Below are positions 9,335 through 17,320 of a stretch of DNA of 41,667 nt, piece after piece. A program made the translations under genes and the position numbers. Positions within the stretch are counted from its first letter, which is position 1; every line of letters starts with the position of its first letter. Source of the stretch: Cellulomonas sp. ACRRI (GTDB lineage: Bacteria > Actinomycetota > Actinomycetes > Actinomycetales > Cellulomonadaceae); the NCBI RefSeq assembly GCF_022346185.1, contig NZ_JAKRMS010000020.1, forward strand, positions 1 through 41,667, written 5' to 3'. The notes below the pieces were generated by a model, which was not told the DNA's origin, searched no databases, and saw only the letters and a list, made by a program, of their open reading frames with translations.

Positions 9335-10515
9335 CGGTCGCTCCCGGTCGTCGAGGTGGAGGTCGTGGCGCCGGCGCCCGGGCCGCCGGTCGTCGCGGCC
9401 GTCCCGGCGACGGCGGCCGGGGGAGCGGGCGGGTCGCGGTGGAACCGCTTGCGCCGGGGGACGTCGCGCTCGCGCAGGACGACCCGCTGCAGGACGGTGA
9501 GCAGGACGATGATCCCGAACAGCACGAACGCGATGGCGGCGCCGCGGCCCCACTCGTTGTTCTGGAACGCCGCGGTGTACGACAGGTACGCCGGGGTGAG
9601 GGTGGTCTTCGCGGGTCCGCCCTGCGTGCCGGTGTAGATCTGGTCGAAGACCTGCCAGGTGCCGATGAGGCCGAGGGTCACGACGGTGAACACGGTGGGC
9701 TTCAGCATGGGCAGCGTGACCCGGAAGAACCGCTGCCGGGCGTTGGCCCCGTCCATCAGCGCGGCCTCCTCGACCTCGGCGGAGACGGCCTGCAGCGCCG
9801 CGAGGAACAGCAGCATGAACGTGCCGGAGGTGGTGAAGATCGCCAGCAGGATGAACGCGGTCATCGCGACGGACGGCCCCGCGGCCCACTCCCACAGCGA
9901 GATGCCGAGGAACCCGTGCTGGGCGAGCGCGACCGGCGCGGTGTCGACGCCGAGGGTGCCGAGCAGCAGGTGGATCACGCCCTGCGGGTCGTTGAACCAG
10001 TTGGGGCCGGTGATGGACAGCTTCGCGAGGATCGCGTTGATGGTGCCCGACGCCGAGAACAGGAACAGCCAGAGCACCGTGATGGCGACCGACGACGTCA
10101 CGGACGGGAAGTAGAACGCCGTCCGGAAGAAGCCCTTCCCGCGCAGCGCCGCGCGGTTGACCATCGTCGCGAGGAACAGGGCGAGCGCGGTCTGCAGCGG
10201 GACGACGAGCAGGACGTAGTACGCGTTGTTGCGCATCGCCGTGCCGAAGTCCTGGGTGGCGAGGCCGCCGCCGAGCAGCAGGCGCTCGTAGTTGTCGAGC
10301 CCGACGAAGCCGACGTCGGACGCCAGCGGGCTGCCCCGGCCGGTCCAGTCGGACAGGCTGACCCAGAGCGCCATGAGCACGGGCACGACCAGGAACAGCC
10401 CCAGGATGACGAGCATCGGGGTGAGGAACAGCCACCCCGACGCGGCCTCGCGGCCCCGGGCGGACCCGGGGCCGCGCGACCGGCGGCGGAGCGGCACCGC
10501 CGCCTGCGTGGTCAT
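9331..10515 (-). CDS. Sugar ABC transporter permease (MalF/CUT1 type)
   Basis: This 394-aa permease has its first membrane helix at about residues 28-52 (GWLFLTPMLVILGLFLVVPVL). The central EAA motif EVEEAALMDGANARQRFF is followed by VTLPMLKPTVF. The last 55 residues are a Pro/Thr/Ser-rich cytoplasmic tail, longer than usual. It pairs with the MalG-type subunit encoded next, sharing an ATGA overlap, and starts 4 nt after the stop of the binding-protein gene. It is the middle gene of the operon regulator - binding protein - permease - permease. Confidence 0.92.
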
Positions 10516-10519
10516 GGTG

Positions 10520-11794
10520 TCAGGACGCGTTCTCGTCGAGGACGGCCTGCAGGTTCGTCTGCACCGAGCCGAGGATCGCGGCCGGGTCGCCGGTCTTCAG
10601 GCCCTCGAGCTGGGCGTTGAAGTCGGTGATGACGTCCGCGGCGCCGCGGGCGTTGACGACGTTCTGCGCGAAGTCGGCCGAGTCGATGAACGCGGTCATC
10701 TCCGGGAACAGCTCCTTCCAGCCGTCGGCCGCGGACTGCACGGACGGCATGACGCCGAACGCCTCGGAGAACGCGAGCTGCTGGTCGGTGGCGGTCAGGT
10801 ACTGCACCAGGTCGACGGCGTCGGACTGGCTGGAGGAGTCGGCGGCGACGCCCCAGCAGTTGGTGAACTGCAGGGTGCCCTGCCCGGCCGGGCCGGCCGG
10901 CAGCTCGACGACGCGGTAGCCGACGTCCGGGTAGTCGTTCTCCATGGCGCCGGTGATCCAGTTGCCCTCGATGGTCATCGCGGCGGCGCCGGTGCCGAAC
11001 GCCTCGCCGCCCCAGCCGGTGCCGAGGTCGGCGGCGTAGGCCGCGGAGCCGGACGCGAGGAGCTGCTGGACGTAGGTGAGGCCCTCGACGTTCTCGGGGG
11101 AGTCGGCGGTGGCCTCGGTGCCGTCCTCGCTGACGAGCGTGCCGCCGGCCTGGGCGAGGAACGCGCCGACGCGGGCGTACTCGCCGGAGAACCCGAGGCC
11201 GACCTGGTCGCCGGTGGTGAGCGTCCCGGCGACGTCGGTGAGCTGGTCCCAGGTGGTCGGGACGTCCGCGTCGGTCAGGCCGGCGGCCTCCCACGCGGCG
11301 GTGTTGATGATGAGGCCGAGCGTGGAGAAGTCCTTGGGCGCGCAGACGAGCTCGTCGTCGTACGTGAACTGGTCGACGAGGGTCGGGTAGAAGTCGTCGG
11401 CGTTGTCCAGCTCCGAGCCGTACGGGTAGAGCGAGCCGTTGGCGGCGTAGGTCTGGAACTGGTCGGCGCTGACGTAGAACACGTCGGCCGGGTCGCCGGA
11501 CGCGAAGCCCTGGCTGAGCTCCTGCGTGAGGTCGGACGCGACCTGCACGGTGGCGTCGACGCCGGACTCCTCGGACCACGCGGCGACGGCGGCCTTGACC
11601 GCGTCGGTCTCGGCGTCGCCGGAGGAGCCGATGAGGATGCTCAGCGAGCCGCCGCCCTCGGTGGACGCGGCGTCGGCGCCGTCGTCCTCGAAGCCGGAGC
11701 CACCGCCGCAGGCGGACAGGGCGAGGACGCCGGCCGCGCCGGCTGCGGTGGCGGCGAGGAGGCGCCGCCCTCGGGCGGGGATGCGGTGCTGCAT
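10520..11794 (-). CDS. Extracellular sugar-binding lipoprotein of ABC transporter
   Basis: The 424-aa precursor has a basic N-region, a hydrophobic core and the lipobox LSAC with Cys29, so it is a membrane-anchored substrate-binding protein. An acidic Gly/Ser linker follows. The mature part has the SBP family 1 features (GDPADVFYVSADQFQTYA, AAMTIEGNWITGAM, GVMPSVQSA), like maltose, oligosaccharide and trehalose binders. The start was set at MQHRIPARG because GGAGAG precedes it, discarding ten in-frame codons. The LacI gene ends 36 nt upstream without a terminator. With a glucan-type glycosidase divergent from the operon, an alpha-gluco-oligosaccharide is a plausible but unproven substrate. 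Confidence 0.92.
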   Translation of the reverse strand: MQHRIPARGRRLLAATAAGAAGVLALSACGGGSGFEDDGADAASTEGGGSLSILIGSSGDAETDAVKAAVAAWSEESGVDATVQVASDLTQELSQGFASGDPADVFYVSADQFQTYAANGSLYPYGSELDNADDFYPTLVDQFTYDDELVCAPKDFSTLGLIINTAAWEAAGLTDADVPTTWDQLTDVAGTLTTGDQVGLGFSGEYARVGAFLAQAGGTLVSEDGTEATADSPENVEGLTYVQQLLASGSAAYAADLGTGWGGEAFGTGAAAMTIEGNWITGAMENDYPDVGYRVVELPAGPAGQGTLQFTNCWGVAADSSSQSDAVDLVQYLTATDQQLAFSEAFGVMPSVQSAADGWKELFPEMTAFIDSADFAQNVVNARGAADVITDFNAQLEGLKTGDPAAILGSVQTNLQAVLDENAS

Positions 11795-11830
11795 GGGGGT
11801 TCTCTCCTTCAGGGGGTGGTGCACGGAGGG

Positions 11831-12859
11831 TCAGGGCGTGCGGCTGGACGCGCGCTCGACCAGGTGCGGGGCCAGCAGGACCGCGCGGCTGCGGGTGCCG
11901 CCGGTGCCGTCGAGCTGGTCGAGCAGGAGGTCGAGGGCGCGGTGCGCGGCCTCGGTGAGCGGCTGGGCCACGGAGGTGAGGCCGACGGCGGCGGCGACGG
12001 GGGTGTCGTCGAAGCCGACCACGGCGAGGGTGGTGCCCTGGCTGCGGGCGACGGTGAGCGCGCCGAGGGCGAGGGAGTCGGACGCGCAGACCACGGCGGT
12101 GGGCGCGGCGTCCGCGAGGACCCGCTCGGTGGCCTGGGCCCCGGCCGCGACGCCGTCGGGCACACGGGCGTGCAGCCGGCGCAGCAGGCCGCCGTCGTGG
12201 CCGGCGTCGACCATCGCAGACGCCCAGCCGGCGGCGCGGTCCTCGCCGACGTCGGACCCGTCGGGCCAGCCGAGGTAGGCGATGCGCTCGTGGCCGAGGC
12301 GGCGCAGGTGGTCGACGGCGGCGCGGGTGCCGGCCGAGCCGTCGACGTCGACCCACGGGTGGGCGCCGGCGCCCTCGGGCCGCTCGCCCCACGGCCGGCC
12401 GAACGTCACGAACGGCACGTCGCGCTCGGCGAGCCACGCGGCGCGCCGGTCGTCGCGGTGGGTGCTGGTGAGGACGAAGGCGTCGAGGTCGGCGGTGTCC
12501 AGCAGCTCGCTGTACTGGGCGATCTCGCGGTCGTCGTCGGGGGCGGTGAACAGCATCACCCGGTAGCCGCGGGCCTGGGCGCTCTCGGTGAGCGCGTGCA
12601 GGAACCGGTCGAGCACGGCGCCGTTGATGCCGTCGTGCACGGGCTCGAGGCGCAGGCCGAGGACGCGGGACCGCCCGGTGCGGAGCTGGCGTGCCGCGGA
12701 GGAGGGGCGGTAGCCCAGGGCGTCGATGGCCGCGCGGACGCGCTCGGTGGTGTCGGCGCGCACGAGGTGCGGGGCGTTGAGCACGTTGGACACCGTCTGG
12801 CGGGACACGCCGGCGCGCAGAGCGACGCTCTCCAGCGTCGGCCGGGTCGTGGCGTCCAT
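11831..12859 (-). CDS. LacI family transcriptional regulator
   Basis: The 342-aa regulator has the LacI helix-turn-helix at residues 8-50 (LESVALRAGVSRQTVSNVLN) and the hinge helix SSAARQLRTGRSRVLGL. A periplasmic-binding-like effector domain follows, with VVCASDSLALGAL and VVGFDDTPVAAAVGLTSVAQP in the usual places. The start ATG has AGGGAG about 5 nt upstream; 14 upstream codons were discarded. It leads the operon for the sugar ABC transporter. Two operator-like boxes lie 35-55 nt upstream, between it and the divergent glycosidase gene. Autoregulation and induction by the transported sugar are therefore likely. Confidence 0.93.
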   Translation of the reverse strand: MDATTRPTLESVALRAGVSRQTVSNVLNAPHLVRADTTERVRAAIDALGYRPSSAARQLRTGRSRVLGLRLEPVHDGINGAVLDRFLHALTESAQARGYRVMLFTAPDDDREIAQYSELLDTADLDAFVLTSTHRDDRRAAWLAERDVPFVTFGRPWGERPEGAGAHPWVDVDGSAGTRAAVDHLRRLGHERIAYLGWPDGSDVGEDRAAGWASAMVDAGHDGGLLRRLHARVPDGVAAGAQATERVLADAAPTAVVCASDSLALGALTVARSQGTTLAVVGFDDTPVAAAVGLTSVAQPLTEAAHRALDLLLDQLDGTGGTRSRAVLLAPHLVERASSRTP

Positions 12860-12887
12860 GGCGCTCCCTCGCGTCGGTCGGTGGGCA

Positions 12888-12921
12888 TATGATCGTTCCA
12901 AGTTGCGATTGGAACGCTCAA
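12888..12921. promoter_or_regulatory. Doubled LacI-type operator between regulator and glycosidase
   Basis: CGTTCCAA (12894-12901) and TTGGAACG (12909-12916) form an inverted repeat with a 7-nt spacer. More exactly, the 13-mer TTGGAACG(A/C)TCA(T/A) occurs once on each strand, 11 of 13 bases equal. Each box has the central CG typical of LacI-family operators and is itself a half-perfect palindrome. One box overlaps the predicted -35 of the glycosidase promoter, so one regulator could control both directions. Confidence 0.65.
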
Positions 12922-12938
12922 ACGGATGCCCCTAGAGT
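12909..12938 (+). promoter_or_regulatory. Predicted promoter of the debranching-type glycosidase gene
   Basis: TTGGAA (12909-12914), an 18-nt spacer and TAGAGT (12933-12938) form a good -35/-10 pair. The -35 is part of the operator box, which implies repression by the neighbouring LacI protein. The leader would be about 105 nt. The plus strand between carries a GC-rich hairpin near 12950-12980. Confidence 0.5.
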
Positions 12939-13049
12939 TGCCAGCGCCCCCGGGCCTGTCAAGCCGGGCGGGCCCCGGCCGGGTCACGATCCGGTCTCGG
13001 CGGACGCCCACCTGACCACCGCACGCCCCTCCCGAACGACGAGGTACCC

Positions 13050-15119
13050 ATGGAGCTCCAGCCCCTGCTGCACGACCTGCTGGTCGCGGTCCACGCCCCC
13101 ACGCAGGCGTGGTCGGACGCCGACGGCCAGATCGGCCTGGTGGACGGCCGCGGCGCCCAGGGCGTCTACCACGGCGACGTCCGGGTGCTGTCCGGCGCCC
13201 GGCTGACCGTCGGCGGTGCGGTGCCCGAGGCGGTCGCGTCGGGGCCGGACGGCGCCGGGCGGGCCCGCACGGTGCTGCTCGCCCGCTCGGTCGACGGCCC
13301 GGGCGCGGACCCGACCGCGCGCCTGGAGCGGCTGCGCGAGGTCGTCCCGGGCCGGGTGACGGAGACGCTGACGCTGACCTGCTCGACGGCGGAGCCGGTG
13401 GCCGCGCGCCTCGAGGTGGCCGTGCGCCCCGACGGGACGCCGATGGACTGGATCAAGTCGGGCTCGCCGGTCGGCGACGCGCCGGCACCCGAGCGCACGG
13501 GCGACGGCGCGCGCTGGCAGGCCGACGCGGACGTGGCGGCGGTGCTGTCCGCGCCGGGCGCGGACGTCGCGATGGACGCGGACGGGACCGTGCGGCTGGC
13601 CTGGGACCTGACGGCGACGACCGGGGCGCCGGTCGCGGTCGCCTGGACCCTCGACGTCACGGACGCGGCCGGCCCGGTCACGGCGCCGCGCCGCGCCGAG
13701 CCCGAGTGGCAGCCGCTGCACGTCGACGCGGCCGACCGCCGGCTGCCCGCCCTGCTCGACCAGGCGCTCGCCGACCTCGGCACGCTGCGCCTGAGCGCCC
13801 GGTTCGCGCCGGACGACGTGTTCCTCGCCGCGGGCGCCCCGTGGTTCTTCACCCTGTTCGGCCGGGACTCGATCTGGGCGGCGCGCATGCTGCTGCCGCT
13901 CGGCACCGAGCTCGCGGCGGGGACGCTGCGCACGCTCGCGGCGCTGCAGGGCACGACGGTCGACCCCGCCACCGCCGAGCAGCCCGGCAAGATCCTGCAC
14001 GAGGTGCGCCGCGCCGAGCTGTCGATGCCCGGCGAGGGCACCGTGCTGCCGCCGGTGTACTACGGCACGGTCGACGCGACGCCGCTGTGGGTCTGCCTGC
14101 TGCACGACGCCTGGCGCTGGGGCATGCCGGCGGACGAGGTCGAGGCGCTGCTGCCCGCGATGGAGCGCGCGCTGGCGTGGATGTCCGACCACGGCGACTC
14201 GGACGGCGACGGCTTCCTCGAGTACGTCGACGAGACCGGCTCCGGCCTGGCGAACCAGGGCTGGAAGGACTCGGGCGACTCGGTGCAGTGGAAGACCGGC
14301 GGGCTGGCGACCGGCCCCATCGCGCTGGCCGAGGTGCAGGGCTACGCCCACGAGGCCGCCGTCGCCGGCGCCGCGCTGCTCGACGCGTTCGGGCGCGGGG
14401 GCGGCGACCGGTGGCGCGCGTGGGCGGCGGCGCTGGCCGAGCGGTTCCGCGCCTCGTTCTGGACGTCGGACGAGCGCGGCGCCTACCCCGGGATCGCGCT
14501 GGACGCGGACAAGCGCGTCGTCGACACGGTGACGTCGAACATCGGCCACCTGCTGGGGACCGGGATCCTGTCTGCCGAGGAGGAGGCCACGGTCGCCGCG
14601 CGGCTCGTCGGACCGGACATGGACTCCGGCTACGGCCTGCGCACGATGTCGACGGAGTCGGCCGGCTACTGGGAGCTGCGCTACCACGGCGGCGCCGTGT
14701 GGCCGCACGACACCGCGATCGTCGTGCAGGGCCTGGCGCGCGCCGGGCACGCCCGGGAGGCGGCAGCGCTCGCGGAGGGGCTGCTCGCGGCCGCGCAGGA
14801 CTTCGACCAGCGGCTGCCCGAGCTCTACGGCGGCGACGCCCGCGGCACCGTCCCGCGCGCCGTGCCGTACCCCGCGGCGTGCCGCCCGCAGGCCTGGTCG
14901 GCCGCGGCGGCGGTGTCGGTGCTCGGGGCGGCGCTCGGACTGGCTCCCGACGTGCCCGGCGGCCGGCTGACCGTGGCGCCGCCGGTGCCGTCGCCCCTCG
15001 GGGCGGTCGCCGTGCGCGGGCTCCGCCTGGGCGGCGCGCCGCTCGCGGTGCGGGTCGGTGCGGACGGCTCGGTGCAGGTCGAGGCCGAGGCCGACGTGGC
15101 GGTGCACCTGCGGTCCTGA
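13050..15119 (+). CDS. Glycogen debranching enzyme-like glycosidase (GDE N-terminal bis domain, MGH1-type)
   Basis: The 689-aa cytoplasmic protein has an N-terminal GDE_N_bis beta domain (about 5-210), with LVDGRGAQGVYHGDVRVLS and PDGTPMDWIKSG. A C-terminal (alpha/alpha)6 barrel follows. In the barrel, FFTLFGRDSIWAARMLLPLG and NQGWKDSGDSVQWKTG carry the acidic residues typical of amylo-1,6-glucosidase-like and mannosylglycerate-hydrolase-like six-hairpin enzymes. Homologues are labelled amylo-alpha-1,6-glucosidase, but the exact linkage is uncertain. The gene is divergent from the LacI/ABC operon and shares its operator region, so it probably acts on the imported oligosaccharide. The ATG has GAGG 5 nt upstream. 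It differs from the TreX debranching enzyme elsewhere in this window. Confidence 0.88.
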   Translation: MELQPLLHDLLVAVHAPTQAWSDADGQIGLVDGRGAQGVYHGDVRVLSGARLTVGGAVPEAVASGPDGAGRARTVLLARSVDGPGADPTARLERLREVVPGRVTETLTLTCSTAEPVAARLEVAVRPDGTPMDWIKSGSPVGDAPAPERTGDGARWQADADVAAVLSAPGADVAMDADGTVRLAWDLTATTGAPVAVAWTLDVTDAAGPVTAPRRAEPEWQPLHVDAADRRLPALLDQALADLGTLRLSARFAPDDVFLAAGAPWFFTLFGRDSIWAARMLLPLGTELAAGTLRTLAALQGTTVDPATAEQPGKILHEVRRAELSMPGEGTVLPPVYYGTVDATPLWVCLLHDAWRWGMPADEVEALLPAMERALAWMSDHGDSDGDGFLEYVDETGSGLANQGWKDSGDSVQWKTGGLATGPIALAEVQGYAHEAAVAGAALLDAFGRGGGDRWRAWAAALAERFRASFWTSDERGAYPGIALDADKRVVDTVTSNIGHLLGTGILSAEEEATVAARLVGPDMDSGYGLRTMSTESAGYWELRYHGGAVWPHDTAIVVQGLARAGHAREAAALAEGLLAAAQDFDQRLPELYGGDARGTVPRAVPYPAACRPQAWSAAAAVSVLGAALGLAPDVPGGRLTVAPPVPSPLGAVAVRGLRLGGAPLAVRVGADGSVQVEAEADVAVHLRS

Positions 15120-15140
15120 CGGCGGCGCACGGCGCCGCCG
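15120..15140 (+). terminator. Hairpin behind the glycosidase gene
   Basis: GGCGGCGC (15121-15128) and GCGCCGCC (15132-15139), plus a flanking C-G pair, form a 9-bp stem with a 3-nt loop. It touches the stop codon. No T-tract follows. Confidence 0.5.
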
Positions 15141-15194
15141 CAGGGTCTCCTCGGGGTCGCACCCGGTCGTGGGCACGTCGCCCGCGCCCGGGGC

Positions 15195-15218
15195 GACCCC
15201 GCCCTTTAGGGTGGGGTC
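15195..15218 (+). promoter_or_regulatory. Hairpin with embedded -10 box before dxs
   Basis: GACCCCGCCC (15195-15204), TTTA loop and GGGTGGGGTC (15209-15218) form a 10-bp stem with one G.T pair, followed by TTCT, so it looks like a terminator. TAGGGT (15207-15212), the best -10 box before dxs, lies across the loop. It may end read-through from the glycosidase gene and start dxs transcription. Which role dominates cannot be decided from sequence. Confidence 0.45.
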
Positions 15219-15263
15219 TTCTCGGACGCGAGCCGCGCGGACGACGGCGACGGGCGGTGGGAC

Positions 15264-17159
15264 ATGGGGCTGCTGGACGGGATCGGGTCCCCGGCCGACG
15301 TGCGCGCGCTGTCCGCGGGGCAGGTGCGGGCGCTGGCCGCCGAGATCCGCGGCTACCTGGTCGACCAGGTGTCCCGCACGGGCGGGCACCTGGGTCCGAA
15401 CCTGGGCGTCGTCGAGCTGACCATCGCGCTGCACCGGGTGTTCGAGTCGCCGCGGGACACGCTGGTGTTCGACACCGGCCACCAGGCGTACGTCCACAAG
15501 CTGCTGACCGGCCGGCAGGACTTCGGCCGGCTGCGCCGGCGCGGCGGGCTGTCCGGCTACCCGAGCCGCGCGGAGTCCGAGCACGACGTGGTGGAGAACT
15601 CGCACGCGTCGACGGCGCTGTCCTGGGCCGACGGCATCGCGCGGGCGAACGCGCTGGCCGGCCGGGACGACCGGCACGTGGTGGCGGTGGTCGGCGACGG
15701 CGCGCTGACCGGCGGCATGGCCTGGGAGGCGCTGAACAACGTCGCCGACGGCACGGACCGGCGGCTGGTCGTCGTGGTGAACGACAACGGCCGGTCGTAC
15801 GCGCCGACGATCGGCGGGCTCGCGCTGCACCTGGACGCGCTGCGCACGACCCGCGGCTACGAGACGGTGCTGTCCTGGGGCAAGCAGGCGCTGAAGCGGT
15901 CCGGCCCGCCCGGGCGGATCGCGTACGACGCGCTGCACGGCCTGAAGAAGGGGATCAAGGACGTCGTCGCCCCGCAGGGGATGTTCGAGGACCTGGGGCT
16001 CAAGTACGTCGGCCCGGTGGACGGCCACGACGAGGCGGCGGTGGAGTTCGCGCTGCGCCGCGCGCGGTCGTTCGGCGGCCCGGTCATCGTGCACGTGATC
16101 ACCGAGAAGGGCCGGGGGTACACGCCGGCCGAGCAGGACGTCGCGGACCGGTTCCACGCCGTGGGGCAGATCCACCCCGAGACCGGGCTGCCGGTCGCGC
16201 CGTCGCGGTTCGGCTGGACGGGGGTGTTCGCCGACGAGATCGTGCGGATCGGGCGCCGCCGCCCCGACGTCGTCGCGATCACGGCCGCGATGCTGCAGCC
16301 GGTCGGGCTCGCGCCGTTCGCCGAGGCGTTCCCGGGCCGGACGTTCGACGTCGGGATCGCGGAGCAGCACGCCGTGACGACGGCCGCGGGCATGGCGTTC
16401 GCGGGGCTGCACCCGGTGGTGGCGGTGTACGCGACGTTCCTGAACCGCGCGTTCGACCAGGTGCTCATGGACGTGGGCCTGCACCGCGCGGGCGTGACGT
16501 TCGTGCTGGACCGCGCCGGGCTCACCGGGGACGACGGCGCCTCGCACAACGGCGTGTGGGACCTGGCGGTGCTGGGCGTCGTCCCCGGGCTGCGGCTCGC
16601 GGCTCCCCGCGACGAGGAGACGCTGCGGGCGGCGCTGCGCGCGGCCGTCGACGTGGACGACGCGCCCACGGTGGTGCGCTACCCGAAGGGGGCGCTGACC
16701 GAGGGGCTGCCCGCGGTCGACGACGTGGACGGCGTCGACGTGCTGGCGCGGCACGGCGGCGCGGCGGACGGCCCGCACGGGGCGCGGTCCGTGCTGGTGT
16801 GCGGCGTCGGCGCGATGGCGCGCACGGCGCTGGCGCTGGGGGAGCTGCTGGCCCAGCACGGGCTCCGGGTCACGGTCGTCGACCCCCGGTGGGTGCTGCC
16901 GGTGCCGGCGGCGCTGGTGAAGCTGGTGGGGGAGCACGACCACGCCGTGACGATCGAGGACGGCGTGCGCGAGGGCGGCATCGGCTCGGCGGTCGGGCTC
17001 CGGGCGCGGGACGCCGGGATCGCGACGCCGGTGCAGGCGTTCGGGGTGCCGCGCCGTTACCTCGAGCACGCGAGCCGGGACGAGCTCCTGACCGGGCTGC
17101 GGCTCACCGCGCCGGACCTCGCGCGCGACGTGCTCGCGGCGCTCGGCGCGGCGTCCTGA
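15264..17159 (+). CDS. dxs: 1-deoxy-D-xylulose-5-phosphate synthase
   Basis: The 631-aa enzyme makes DXP from pyruvate and glyceraldehyde-3-phosphate, the first step of the MEP isoprenoid pathway. The N-terminal thiamine-diphosphate domain has [15 protein letters not shown], the GDG motif with Asp145 ([16 protein letters not shown]) and [12 protein letters not shown]. The transketolase-like pyrimidine domain has [16 protein letters not shown] with the catalytic Glu367. The C-terminal domain has [16 protein letters not shown]. Length and order match the family. The Shine-Dalgarno is weak (GGTGGG, close to ATG). It is followed by a terminator-like hairpin and then the pfl genes. In related genomes dxs lies near the FadB/ribonuclease D block, as here. 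Confidence 0.96.
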   Translation: MGLLDGIGSPADVRALSAGQVRALAAEIRGYLVDQVSRTGGHLGPNLGVVELTIALHRVFESPRDTLVFDTGHQAYVHKLLTGRQDFGRLRRRGGLSGYPSRAESEHDVVENSHASTALSWADGIARANALAGRDDRHVVAVVGDGALTGGMAWEALNNVADGTDRRLVVVVNDNGRSYAPTIGGLALHLDALRTTRGYETVLSWGKQALKRSGPPGRIAYDALHGLKKGIKDVVAPQGMFEDLGLKYVGPVDGHDEAAVEFALRRARSFGGPVIVHVITEKGRGYTPAEQDVADRFHAVGQIHPETGLPVAPSRFGWTGVFADEIVRIGRRRPDVVAITAAMLQPVGLAPFAEAFPGRTFDVGIAEQHAVTTAAGMAFAGLHPVVAVYATFLNRAFDQVLMDVGLHRAGVTFVLDRAGLTGDDGASHNGVWDLAVLGVVPGLRLAAPRDEETLRAALRAAVDVDDAPTVVRYPKGALTEGLPAVDDVDGVDVLARHGGAADGPHGARSVLVCGVGAMARTALALGELLAQHGLRVTVVDPRWVLPVPAALVKLVGEHDHAVTIEDGVREGGIGSAVGLRARDAGIATPVQAFGVPRRYLEHASRDELLTGLRLTAPDLARDVLAALGAAS

Positions 17160-17169
17160 CGCGGGTCGG

Positions 17170-17187
17170 GGGCCCGCTCCCGGGCCC
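17170..17187 (+). terminator. Short GC hairpin behind dxs
   Basis: GGGCCCG (17170-17176), 4-nt loop, CGGGCCC (17181-17187). It is a weak candidate terminator without a T-tract. The word CCCGGGCCCTCGG recurs at 17222. Confidence 0.35.
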
Positions 17188-17198
17188 TCGGTCCCCGA

Positions 17199-17214
17199 CG
17201 TGAGCACCGTCACG
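17199..17214. promoter_or_regulatory. Upstream CGTGA-N6-TCACG box of pflB
   Basis: CGTGA (17199-17203) and TCACG (17210-17214) with 6 nt between form a perfect inverted repeat. It fits the Streptomyces Crp pattern GTG-N6-G-N-CAC and 8 of 10 core positions of the Rex box GTGAA-N4-TTCAC. Box 2 lies 76 bp downstream. Confidence 0.5.
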
Positions 17215-17272
17215 CGCCCGTCCCGGGCCCTCGGCGGGGAGGAGGGACCTCGGTCCCAAGACATCCCATGAC

Positions 17273-17292
17273 CTCGTGAATAGCGTCACGAG
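17273..17292. promoter_or_regulatory. Proximal CTCGTGA-N6-TCACGAG box of pflB (Rex- or CRP-like)
   Basis: CTCGTGA (17273-17279), ATAGCG, TCACGAG (17286-17292) is a 7-bp perfect inverted repeat ending 28 nt before the pflB ATG. Its core GTGAA-N4-GTCAC matches the Rex core at 9 of 10 positions and also fits GTG-N6-G-N-CAC. TAGCGT (17281-17286), a possible -10, lies inside it, which would suit a repressor such as NADH-sensing Rex. Confidence 0.55.
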
Positions 17293-17320
17293 TACGACGC
17301 ACTCAGCGAGGGAGCTTCAG

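Noticed and set aside
12984..17264. 1426-aa open frame on the minus strand opposite the glycosidase and dxs
   Set aside because: It is low-complexity Arg/His/Gln/Val-rich translation, a shadow of two well-supported plus-strand genes.
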